Below the pieces are notes generated by a model. It did no database searches and was not told where the DNA came from. It saw only the letters and a program-made list of their open reading frames with translations. Of a stretch of DNA of 64,000 nt, positions 1 to 7,083 are shown in pieces. The translations under genes and the position numbers were made by a program. How positions within the stretch are numbered: position 1 is the stretch's first letter; the number at the start of each line of letters is the position of its first letter. Origin of the DNA: Chryseobacterium rhizoplanae (lineage in GTDB: Bacteria; Bacteroidota; Bacteroidia; Flavobacteriales; Weeksellaceae); the NCBI RefSeq assembly GCF_900182655.1, contig NZ_FXTC01000001.1:372001-436000 (forward strand). Direction: 5' to 3'.

Positions 1-341
1 AAAGCAACACTGAAAATAACGGCAGTAACATTATTCATCAGAAATATAAACAGGGCTTTCTCTACCATGCTTAATCCCTTGATCTTTGAAATAATATTGT
101 GCTCACCGCTGTAATCCATCAGAAGTACAGAGATGATAACGGATGTGTAAACAGACAACTTAATAGGTGAGAGGTGGTCCTGAAAACGTTCGGTCTCATC
201 TTTTTCCATCTCGTGTACAGAAAGATCATAGCATCGGCGGGGATCCTGAAACAATTTGAAAATGGTGACCGGAACCAGCAATATTTCAATAATAATCTGC
301 AGACATAGCTTCTCAAAACTATCGATTAACTTTTCAAACAT
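1..341 (-). CDS. Partial membrane protein of unknown function (runs off left edge)
   Basis: An uninterrupted frame begins with ATG at 341 and runs to the window edge, giving 113 residues of an incomplete protein. It opens with an amphipathic stretch (MFEKLIDSFEKL), then a hydrophobic segment at about residues 13-32, a charged cytosolic-looking stretch rich in Asp/Glu/His (35-60), and further hydrophobic segments at about 63-75 and 95-113. This pattern suggests a small multi-pass inner-membrane protein, but I do not recognise the family. The start is favoured because an A+T-rich leader lies directly upstream and there is no earlier in-frame start. It is transcribed away from nothing obvious; the next gene on the same strand ends at 477 after a 135 bp gap. 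Confidence 0.6.
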   Translation of the reverse strand, partial: MFEKLIDSFEKLCLQIIIEILLVPVTIFKLFQDPRRCYDLSVHEMEKDETERFQDHLSPIKLSVYTSVIISVLLMDYSGEHNIISKIKGLSMVEKALFIFLMNNVTAVIFSVA

Positions 342-476
342 AGGCACAGGGATTAGGGAACGTACTATGCAATTTAATTAAATTTTACACGATATCTTAA
401 AAAATTAAAGTCTCTAAACAAAAAAGAGGATAGTTGTAATAAACCATCCTCTTTTATCAGTATAAAATCCTTCCTT

Positions 477-1358
477 TTATTTAGGAAGTCCTCTTTTTAA
501 TGCATTATTGGCGATCTCTACCGCCTTTCTTTCTTTCCAGTCCATATACCTTTTTTTGTATCGTCCTTTCATGAAATTATCAAAATTACGCTGAACAGCA
601 AGATTCCAAAGAGAATGTGCCTTTACAGCCCAGCTTTTGTCCCATGCACGCAGGGAAATAGAGAAAGATCCATCCAGATATTTCATCCAGTGCCACCAGC
701 CGGTAGGCATGAATAAAGTATCACCATGTTCCAGGTAGCATTCAATTCCTTCAATACCATCCAGTGCCGGGAATTTTTCAAAATCAGGATTGGCAATATC
801 ATAATCCTCCAGTGCATAAGTAGCATAAGGAAGCTTATAAAGTCTTGATTTCCATTTGTATTCAAATAGAAGGACATGTTTTCTTCCGTTGAAGTGGGTG
901 TGGAAAATATGAGGCATGTCTATATCATAATGAAGGAAGGTCACAGAACCTTTGCCTCCGAAAAACATACTCGGATATTTATCTAAAAATCCACCCATCA
1001 GATTCTTTGGCGGAACATAGTCGTCCAAAAGTTTTGGAGCAAATTTTATAGGATCAAAGAAAAAGATTCTTAGATCAGTAGGTTCCCGTTGAATAAGATC
1101 AACATAGTCACGAAAAGGCATTTTCGTAGTCGGAGTATTGATAGGAGCGGCAGGATCTGCTTTGGAACTGTCGTAAAGGGGAACTTCAACGTCGCCAACC
1201 ACTTCTTTCATATACTCCATTGTCCACTTTTGGTAGGCTGGCCATTTTCTTGCCATATTTCTGATTACCACTGGCTTACATGGCTTTAGATATTTTTCAC
1301 GGAAATCTTCTTGTGAAATATCATCTACAATATCAATTGGTTTAAGGATTATTCCCAT
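477..1358 (-). CDS. Cupin-like (JmjC/Cupin_8) Fe(II)/2-oxoglutarate oxygenase
   Basis: A 293-residue protein of the cupin-like/JmjC group, whose members are Fe(II)- and 2-oxoglutarate-dependent hydroxylases acting on proteins or small molecules. The facial triad is visible: H143 and D145 in the HYD motif after SVTFL, and H223 in the GDTLFMPTGWWHWM segment that is typical of this family. A conserved-looking Lys (K160/K169 region) could anchor the 2-oxoglutarate carboxylate. There is no signal peptide, so it is cytoplasmic. The length matches the family. The substrate cannot be told from the sequence. It stands alone, divergent from the decayed gene at 1594. Confidence 0.8.
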   Translation of the reverse strand: MGIILKPIDIVDDISQEDFREKYLKPCKPVVIRNMARKWPAYQKWTMEYMKEVVGDVEVPLYDSSKADPAAPINTPTTKMPFRDYVDLIQREPTDLRIFFFDPIKFAPKLLDDYVPPKNLMGGFLDKYPSMFFGGKGSVTFLHYDIDMPHIFHTHFNGRKHVLLFEYKWKSRLYKLPYATYALEDYDIANPDFEKFPALDGIEGIECYLEHGDTLFMPTGWWHWMKYLDGSFSISLRAWDKSWAVKAHSLWNLAVQRNFDNFMKGRYKKRYMDWKERKAVEIANNALKRGLPK

Positions 1359-1593
1359 TCGTTCAAATTATTAAGCTAAAGTATTAAATATTTACGAAAA
1401 TAAAATAGAAAGAAATAAAATTATTTGGAATTAATATAAATAAATAATAAAATAGATATTCCACTTCATTTTTTTAGAGTTATTGTGATACATTTTTAGC
1501 TTCTCTAGCTTTAAAATGTTCAGTGTTTATGCAGTAAAATGATAGTTGTGAAATATAATAATTGTATGTATCATTGTGGTAGTAAAAACAACC

Positions 1594-1916
1594 ATGAAAA
1601 CTTTCACTACAATTATTTTTTCGCTTGTTTTTGCAAGTGCTTTTTCACAGAAATCAGCTAAAATTTTTACTTCAGATATTGATAATTTTTGGGTGGCCTA
1701 TGACAGCATCCAAAAAACAAACGATCATACCCAAAAACTGGCTCTGATTAAAAAACTCTATACAGACAAAGGAACACCAGGTCTATCTTTGAAAAAGATT
1801 TTGGGTAACTGTTGATGTATTTGCCGTGTATGAAGAAAAATATTTTAAAAGCATTTATCTATGAAAAGGAAGAATTCAGCCAATTTAATGCATTAAAATT
1901 CTATACAGAATTTTAA
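1594..1916 (+). pseudogene. Decayed secreted protein gene (signal peptide plus truncated N-terminus)
   Basis: ATG at 1594 opens a frame with a clear signal peptide (MKTFTTIIFSLVFASAFSQ) and a mature start KSAKIFTSDIDNFWVAYDS. It stops at 1815 after only 73 residues. The N-terminal text resembles, from memory, the start of longer flavobacterial DUF2268-like putative zinc proteases, where the same block continues for some 250 residues. A second short frame, ATG 1815 to TAA 1916 (33 residues, ending KFYTEF), overlaps the stop and could be the gene's own C-terminal tail after an internal deletion with frame change. The alternative is a short genuine secreted peptide. The deletion reading is inference. 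Confidence 0.5.
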
Positions 1917-2001
1917 TTTAATACTCTTTAACATTCATAAGTAAGTATTTTCAATGATTTTTTTATTAAATTACCATTCACAAACTAATAACTTATTTAT
2001 T

Positions 2002-2166
2002 ATGAAAAATTTAAAGAAAATCGAAAGAAAGAGTTTAAAATCAATCACCGGAGGTCGTCCGCCTGCAGAAAGTGAATGTATCGCATGTGGCTGCCCTACA
2101 TCAACATGTTATTATAAAAACGGAAACGGCGGAGGCGGAGGCTGTGCTGATATCAGATGTGCATAA
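2002..2166 (+). CDS. Double-glycine leader, cysteine-rich bacteriocin-like peptide
   Basis: A 54-residue peptide. Start ATG 2002 is chosen over the upstream 1954 start because residues 1-18 (MKNLKKIERKSLKSITGG) then form a complete double-glycine leader of the type seen in flavobacterial bacteriocin-like and GG-type natural-product precursors. The predicted 36-residue core begins RPPAESEC and holds six cysteines (26, 29, 31, 36, 48, 53) around a run of five glycines, so disulfides, thioether rings or metal binding are possible. Such peptides are normally cleaved and exported by a C39-peptidase ABC transporter; none is encoded here. A strong terminator follows immediately. Activity as a bacteriocin is inferred, not shown. 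Confidence 0.75.
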   Translation: MKNLKKIERKSLKSITGGRPPAESECIACGCPTSTCYYKNGNGGGGGCADIRCA

Positions 2167-2180
2167 AAATTTTTATAAAC

Positions 2181-2211
2181 AACCTTCCGCTATTCGGGAG
2201 GTTTATTTTTT
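2181..2211 (+). terminator. Rho-independent terminator after the GG-leader peptide
   Basis: Inverted repeat ACCTTCCG (2182-2189) and CGGGAGGT (2195-2202), eight pairs with one G-T, loop CTATT-like, followed by a T-rich tract to 2211. It closes the short peptide transcript 15 bp after its stop and also separates it from the convergent MFS gene. Confidence 0.85.
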
Positions 2212-2217
2212 GCAGTA

Positions 2218-3360
2218 TTAAAGCTTAGTCTCTGTATATTTTCTTTTGATAAGCAATATGATGAGAGCCAGAATTAAACCTATGATGCTTGACCATACTA
2301 TATTTTCTATACCAAAACGGGCAATCCAGAATCCTCCAAATAAAGTACCAGCTGTTACAGCGAAATTCCCGCAAGAAGTAAAAATACTGTTGATGAACTC
2401 CGAAGAATCTGAAGAAGAGGTCACATTGATATTGCTGATCAGAAACCCTCCGGAATGAACCAGTCCCCAGCATCCAACAATCCAGATCATAGGTGCAAAA
2501 TGGTTTCCGTAATACCAGATCAACAGATGGATAGCGGATAATAACATCAAAAATAAAAGGGTCGTCTGAAACGGAAATCTGCTCATATATTTTCCTGCAA
2601 TTTTATTCCCGATAATTCCTACCGTTCCAAATAAGAAAAGCATCAGACTGACCTGTTTTCCATTCATCTGCGTTATATTCTTTAAAAAATCAGCCATATA
2701 ACCATACGTGGAATACATGGCAGCAATAGTGAAAAATGCAAGAAAAAGACCGATCCACAAGTGTTTATTGTAAAAAATGTGACCGGGAAAACCTTTTGAA
2801 GTTTCGGTTTTATTCTGAATAGGCGGTAAATAAATCCAAACACCTGCTAAAGCGACTGCATTGATAAAAGCGGTAAGCAAAAAAGAAGACTTCCAGGAAA
2901 ACAGATCAGCCATAAAAGCAGCCAGAGGCACCCCCAACACAGTGGCCAGAGTAAGTCCCGAAAAAATAATGCTTACCGCTCTTGACTTTTCTTTAGGATC
3001 TGACGTTTTTCCGGCAGCAGATAAAGCTATCGACCAGTAAACCGGATGGAAAAATGCAGGAATCATTCTGACAGCAAGCAGCAGATAAAAATCGGTGACA
3101 TATGCAGAAAGAACATTTGCTGTCACAAAAATAAGCAACGAAAAAATGAGCAGACTTTTTCTTTTGAAAGAGGATAGTGCCATCAGCATAAAAGGGCCGA
3201 AAACAGCAACGATCAACGCAAAAGCACTCAGCAGCCATCCCGCTTTTTCAATGGAAACCCGGAACGCTGAAGCGAGTTCAGGTAATACACCAATAACTCC
3301 AAATTCTGTGGTTGTAATTCCGAAAACACCAAGTGCCAGTACATAAAGATTTCTGTTCAT
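2218..3360 (-). CDS. MFS exporter, DHA1 (AraJ-like) family
   Basis: A 380-residue major facilitator superfamily protein with about twelve hydrophobic segments. The N-terminal motif TTEFGVIGVLPELA is typical of the DHA1 branch that includes sugar and drug efflux permeases such as AraJ/SotB. It probably exports a small molecule by proton antiport across the inner membrane; the substrate is unknown. Start ATG at 3360 (MNRNLYVL) is preferred; ATG at 3366 is possible and an earlier in-frame extension lacks a membrane-like sequence. It is divergent from the HxlR regulator at 3470, with paired direct repeats between them, which points to local control by that regulator. Confidence 0.85.
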   Translation of the reverse strand: MNRNLYVLALGVFGITTTEFGVIGVLPELASAFRVSIEKAGWLLSAFALIVAVFGPFMLMALSSFKRKSLLIFSLLIFVTANVLSAYVTDFYLLLAVRMIPAFFHPVYWSIALSAAGKTSDPKEKSRAVSIIFSGLTLATVLGVPLAAFMADLFSWKSSFLLTAFINAVALAGVWIYLPPIQNKTETSKGFPGHIFYNKHLWIGLFLAFFTIAAMYSTYGYMADFLKNITQMNGKQVSLMLFLFGTVGIIGNKIAGKYMSRFPFQTTLLFLMLLSAIHLLIWYYGNHFAPMIWIVGCWGLVHSGGFLISNINVTSSSDSSEFINSIFTSCGNFAVTAGTLFGGFWIARFGIENIVWSSIIGLILALIILLIKRKYTETKL

Positions 3361-3408
3361 TTTCATTATTTTTTTTGCAAATTTGCACAATAGACTATCA
3401 GAAAACTA

Positions 3409-3437
3409 TATACTTACCCTTTAGTTCTATACTTACC
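3409..3437. promoter_or_regulatory. Direct repeats TATACTTACC, candidate HxlR operator
   Basis: TATACTTACC occurs at 3409-3418 and again at 3428-3437, a 19 bp period close to two helical turns. The pair lies in the 109 bp gap between the divergent MFS and HxlR genes. Regulators of this winged-helix family commonly bind next to their own gene, so this is a likely operator for both genes; binding is inferred. Confidence 0.5.
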
Positions 3438-3469
3438 TTTTTGAAAGTGTACATAAAAAAACGATTATT

Positions 3470-3826
3470 ATGCCTCAATTTTTCCACGATAAAAGATTGT
3501 ATTATACTCCGATTGAATTTGCTTTGAGTCATATTGGAGGAACCTGGAAAATGCCTATTCTATGGAGATTACAGGAAAAACCTCTCCGTTTCAGTGAGCT
3601 TAAAAAGGATATTCCTCATATCACAGACAAAATGCTGACCAGCCAGCTGCGTGAACTGGAAGCTAAAGAAATGATTCATCGTGAGGTATTCCCCGTAGTA
3701 CCGCCAAAAGTAGAGTATAGTCTTACAGAAAAAGGCAAAAAAGCCATTCCGGTTATTGAAACCATTATGCAGTTTGGCTACGACCTGATCAAAGATGAAG
3801 GGATTGTTTTTCCGCCTAAAGAATAA
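3470..3826 (+). CDS. HxlR-family winged-helix transcriptional regulator
   Basis: A 118-residue protein matching the HxlR family from end to end: a helix with HIGGTWKMPILWRL, the LRFSELKKDIPHITDKMLTS recognition region, the LRELEAKEMIHREVFPVVPP wing, and VEYSLTEKGKKAIPVI near the C-terminus. Family members are dimeric and often sense electrophiles, redox state or substrates of neighbouring genes. No conserved N-terminal cysteine of the thiol-sensing type is present, so a redox switch through Cys is unlikely. It is divergent from the MFS exporter and followed 50 bp later by a flavin monooxygenase, so both are candidate targets. Confidence 0.9.
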   Translation: MPQFFHDKRLYYTPIEFALSHIGGTWKMPILWRLQEKPLRFSELKKDIPHITDKMLTSQLRELEAKEMIHREVFPVVPPKVEYSLTEKGKKAIPVIETIMQFGYDLIKDEGIVFPPKE

Positions 3827-3876
3827 AATGGTATATCGTCTTTTTTCATACCTTCACCTAAAATCTATTCTATAGT

Positions 3877-4872
3877 ATGAAGCTGAAATTAGGGATCTTA
3901 GACCAGTCACCTGTAACAATGGGCGGAAGTGCAGCCTCTGCATTGGAAAACAGTATCAACCTTGCTTTACTGGCCGAAGAAACAGGCTTTCATAGCATCA
4001 TGTATTCCGAACATCATGGAGTAGAAGCGTATGGCAGCTCCAGTCCTGAACTTTTATCAGCAATTATACTCAGTAAAACCAGCCGGATCAAAATAGGAAC
4101 CGCCGGAATTATGATGCGAAACTATTCCGCCTATAAAATTGCAGAATGGTCCAAAATGCTATCCACTCTATATCCAGAACGTTTTATTCTCGGATTGGGA
4201 AAGGCTCCCGGAGGATTGAAGGATGCTGTTATGGCACTCAATAATCATAAGCCGGTAGTTTTATCAACTATGGAAACGAAGCTGGAAGAGATCATTCAAC
4301 TGATCAGGGATGAAGAAGGAATTTATGACGGACTGATTGCGCAGCCCACGCATGTACAGCATATTCCTGAAATTATGTGGCTGGGATCAGGAATGACTTC
4401 CGCAAAAGAAGCTGCTAAACATGGGACAGGGTATTCCTTTGCTGCTTTTATGAACAGTGAGAACGGTATGGAAAATACAGAAGCTTATCTCAGAGAATTT
4501 GACGGCACCCAATATTTTTCCCAGCCTTCTTTGCAGGTTGCCGTTGCCGTATCGGTAGCTGATACTATTGAAGAAGCCAGACGGAACGCTTATGGAATGG
4601 CCTATCAGTTTTTACAATCCCGTCAATTAGTCAGTCCTAATGCGGTTCTATCTCCTGAAGCTGTAGAACAAAAGGTTTTGGGAACTAAAGATGAAGATGA
4701 GTTTTTCACCTTTTTAAATAGAATTATCATAGAGACACCACAGTCTGTAAAGCAGAGATTAGAACAGGTTTCAGAAAAATACAATACGGATAATCTTTTG
4801 ATATTGTGTAATATGCATCAGGAAGAAGATCGTATTCATACCTATAAAAGTATCATTAAAAATAATAACTAA
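3877..4872 (+). CDS. LLM-class flavin-dependent oxidoreductase (luciferase-like)
   Basis: A 331-residue TIM-barrel luciferase-like monooxygenase. The start MKLKLGILDQSPVTMGGS and the motif FHSIMYSEHHGVEAYGSSSPELL match the single-subunit MsnO8-type branch; RIKIGTAGIMM is the usual strand-3 block and FILGLGKAPGG follows. Such enzymes use reduced flavin and oxygen to oxidise small organic molecules. No substrate can be inferred. It lies 50 bp after the HxlR gene in the same direction, so the regulator may control it as well as the exporter. Confidence 0.85.
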   Translation: MKLKLGILDQSPVTMGGSAASALENSINLALLAEETGFHSIMYSEHHGVEAYGSSSPELLSAIILSKTSRIKIGTAGIMMRNYSAYKIAEWSKMLSTLYPERFILGLGKAPGGLKDAVMALNNHKPVVLSTMETKLEEIIQLIRDEEGIYDGLIAQPTHVQHIPEIMWLGSGMTSAKEAAKHGTGYSFAAFMNSENGMENTEAYLREFDGTQYFSQPSLQVAVAVSVADTIEEARRNAYGMAYQFLQSRQLVSPNAVLSPEAVEQKVLGTKDEDEFFTFLNRIIIETPQSVKQRLEQVSEKYNTDNLLILCNMHQEEDRIHTYKSIIKNNN

Positions 4873-4933
4873 GCCCGCAGGAAACCAAAAATTTCTGTTT
4901 TACATGGGCTGTATTAAAAAATAATTCAAACTC

Positions 4934-5488
4934 ATGAAGCGGGATATTTCAAAATTATATATTATTACAGGCGGTCCGGGAGCCGGAAAAACAACGCTGT
5001 TGGATGAATTAAACAAATATGGATTGACAACAGTTCCTGAAGAAGGCAGGAGAATTATTAAAGAACAAATGGAGTCCGGAGAAGAAGGGCTTCCCTGGCT
5101 GAACAAAGAACTTTTTGCTAAACTGATGTTTGAAGAATCTGTCAAAACTTACCAGAAACTCAATCAATCGATCCACTTGAAACCCGTTTTCTTCGACCGT
5201 GGAATATGGGATACGCTGGGCTATATGAGGCTTGAAAATATTCCTGTTCCGGAAGTAATGATAACAAAAGCCAGAGAAATGGTTTATAATAACAATGTTT
5301 TTATTCTTCCCCCATGGAAAGGAATTTATGAAAATGACCCGGAAAGAAAACAAAGCATTGAAAAAGCCACCCTTACTTTTGAATGTATGAAAGAGATGTA
5401 TCAGGAATATGGTTTCAATATCATTGAAGTACCGAAAGTTACTGTAGAAAAGAGAGCTGCGTTTATCCTTGACCGAGTTTTGATATAA
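4934..5488 (+). CDS. AAA_28-like P-loop ATPase/kinase
   Basis: A 184-residue cytoplasmic protein with an N-terminal Walker A (GGPGAGKT, residues 13-20) and a VFFDRGIWDTLGYM segment resembling the DRG/lid region of small nucleoside-kinase-like proteins. This fits the AAA_28 group found in many Bacteroidota as single-domain proteins of about 180 residues. Members are thought to phosphorylate or bind nucleotides but are poorly characterised. It lies 61 bp after the monooxygenase and 53 bp before the DUF6624 gene, so a loose operon is possible. Confidence 0.75.
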   Translation: MKRDISKLYIITGGPGAGKTTLLDELNKYGLTTVPEEGRRIIKEQMESGEEGLPWLNKELFAKLMFEESVKTYQKLNQSIHLKPVFFDRGIWDTLGYMRLENIPVPEVMITKAREMVYNNNVFILPPWKGIYENDPERKQSIEKATLTFECMKEMYQEYGFNIIEVPKVTVEKRAAFILDRVLI

Positions 5489-5541
5489 AACTGAAATAGA
5501 GGGCTATGCTTTATCAACAATCAATTATCATTTATTATAAT

Positions 5542-6105
5542 ATGGACAATTTCCCTTTTGAAAAAGAACTTATCGAACTCGCCGACAAAGATCTGACTGT
5601 AAGAGAAGGACTGCTCGCAGCAGGAAAACTTTCCGGAGGTTACCATCCTGAAATGGAGAAAGTTCATAAAGCGAATGCACAGCGGCTTCGGGAAATTATA
5701 GCTGAAATCGGATTTCCAACCCTCTCAAAAGTCGGTGAAAAAGGAAGTAATGCTGCATGGCTGATTATCCAGCACGCTATTGGTGAGCCAGAGTTTATGA
5801 AAAAATGCAGTACCATGATGGAAGAAAATAGCAGTGATATTAATCCCATCCATAAAGCCTATTTACACGACCGGATTCAGTTCTTTCAAAGCAAACCTCA
5901 AAAATATGGAACACAGCTTACCACTGATGGAAAGATTTATCCCGTAGAAAACAAAGAAAATTTAAACAAAGAGCGGGAAAAAGTAAATCTTCCGGTGCTG
6001 TCTGAGGCAGAAATCAACAAAATTCCGGAACCTGAAGACATTCCGGAAATAGATGATAAAAATGTTGAATATACGGTTTGGAGAAAAAAAGTAGGCTGGA
6101 TTTAA
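5542..6105 (+). CDS. DUF6624-like protein
   Basis: A 187-residue protein; ATG 5542 (MDNFPFEKELIELADKD) is chosen because the upstream 12-residue extension (MLYQQSIIIYYN) is not family-like. The body, with HKANAQRLREIIAEIGFPT, GSNAAWLIIQHAIGEP and AYLHDRIQ, matches the DUF6624 family, a helical domain frequent in Bacteroidota. The trait IQHA and LHDRI blocks are the most conserved; the C-terminal part (LTTDGKIYPVENKE) is also typical. Its function is unknown. It is the last gene of a same-strand run and is convergent with the DGPF gene. Confidence 0.75.
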   Translation: MDNFPFEKELIELADKDLTVREGLLAAGKLSGGYHPEMEKVHKANAQRLREIIAEIGFPTLSKVGEKGSNAAWLIIQHAIGEPEFMKKCSTMMEENSSDINPIHKAYLHDRIQFFQSKPQKYGTQLTTDGKIYPVENKENLNKEREKVNLPVLSEAEINKIPEPEDIPEIDDKNVEYTVWRKKVGWI

Positions 6106-6149
6106 AAAATGTTAAATGAAGAAGAAGCTTTTATACTTAAACTTCAATA

Positions 6150-6181
6150 ACTTCCAACTCCCATCTTCCTGCTTCCATCTT
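6150..6181. repeat. Degenerate 7-bp tandem repeat
   Basis: Four and a half copies of an ACTTCCA-like heptamer (variants ACTCCCA, TCTTCCT, GCTTCCA) fill the gap between two convergent stops and touch the stop codon of the DGPF gene. Similar purine/pyrimidine-biased patches are common between flavobacterial genes. Confidence 0.5.
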
Positions 6182-6524
6182 AATTATTCACTTTCAAAAC
6201 TTCACGAACCTCAATATTTCCACCCATTTTAAAGATAGGATTTCCTTTAGCCATTTCTACAGCTTCTTCAATGGATTCTGCCCGTACAATAATATATCCG
6301 CTGATGAATTCCTTGATTTCGGTATAAGGACCATCCGTTACAATATGATCCGGTCTTACCGTTTTTGCAGCTCCCGGTGCGGGCAAGAGAGTATTTCCTT
6401 TATCTACAAGTTTGTTTTGTGCAGCAATGCTTCCCAGCCAGTTCAGGCGCTCCTGGATCTGTTCCGGGGAAGGCTTAAAATCAGAAACGTCTTTCAGTCT
6501 GAAGATTAACGCAAATTCTTTCAT
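6180..6524 (-). CDS. YciI-like DGPF-domain protein
   Basis: A 114-residue protein of the YCII/DGPF family, recognised by DGPYTEIKEFISGYIIV in the centre and the alternating strand-helix pattern of a ferredoxin-like fold. Many family members sit beside extracytoplasmic sigma factors, but none is seen here. The catalytic role is unclear. A TAnnTTTG box on the same strand (TACATTTG, 6620 to 6613) lies about 90 bp upstream. Confidence 0.85.
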   Translation of the reverse strand: MKEFALIFRLKDVSDFKPSPEQIQERLNWLGSIAAQNKLVDKGNTLLPAPGAAKTVRPDHIVTDGPYTEIKEFISGYIIVRAESIEEAVEMAKGNPIFKMGGNIEVREVLKVNN

Positions 6525-6660
6525 AATCAGATTCTTTATTTAAATGACGATTAAGACCTAAGAATGGGGACAGTGTTTTAATTTTATTTTTAATCTGTCT
6601 TTGGTTTTTGCTCAAATGTAATATAATCAGATGCCGTATTTCCCGGATTTTCAACATTTT

Positions 6661-6996
6661 TTACTTATCCAGTAAAGGTCTGGGATCAAACAGTACTTTT
6701 AAGGTATGAATCTTTCCATCTTTAATCTGATACCATCCGGAAGCTTCTATCGATTTTTCTCCCATATCAATAATATACCAGAAACAGACATCTTCACCGG
6801 ATGTAAAAGCTTTCAGAATTTCATACTTAAACTTCATCTGCTTCATATCTTTGATGTAAACAGATGCGCCTTCTCTTTTTCCTAATACGCCTATAAATTT
6901 AAAATCAGGAGCAAGACAGCTTTCCGCTTTGTCAAAATTTTCCTCATTTAAATATTGAATAAACTGCTCCGCTGTATTTTGCTTTGTATTGTCCAT
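6661..6996 (-). CDS. NTF2-like (SnoaL) small protein
   Basis: A 111-residue cone-shaped NTF2-like fold protein: helix AEQFIQYLNEENFDKAESCL, then ADFKFIGVLG and a C-terminal sheet with FWYIIDMGEKSIEASGWYQIKDGKI. Families of this fold include SnoaL-type enzymes and ligand-binding stress proteins; no catalytic residue set can be assigned. It has its own promoter with a CRP-type palindrome about 42 bp upstream of the expected start of transcription, so it is probably activated by a Crp/Fnr-type protein. Confidence 0.75.
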   Translation of the reverse strand: MDNTKQNTAEQFIQYLNEENFDKAESCLAPDFKFIGVLGKREGASVYIKDMKQMKFKYEILKAFTSGEDVCFWYIIDMGEKSIEASGWYQIKDGKIHTLKVLFDPRPLLDK

Positions 6997-7019
6997 AATA
7001 TTTGTTTTATTGTTGAGTA

Positions 7020-7066
7020 CAAAATTAGCAGTTCACTGAGTCTTTCACTTGTGACTATAATCACAA
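7020..7066 (-). promoter_or_regulatory. Promoter with CRP-like palindrome upstream of the NTF2-like gene
   Basis: On the minus strand a TAATTTTG box (7027 to 7020) matches the Bacteroidota -7 consensus. Upstream, TTGTGA (7049-7054), six bases, TCACAA (7061-7066) is a perfect inverted repeat that matches the CRP/FNR consensus half-sites. Its centre lies about 42 bp from the expected transcription start, the position used by class II activators. Confidence 0.6.
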
Positions 7067-7083
7067 AATGACTCTATTTTATG

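Noticed and set aside
119..316. Minus-strand 65-codon frame near the left edge
   Set aside because: It overlaps, in another frame, the longer open frame from 341 to the edge that reads as a membrane protein.
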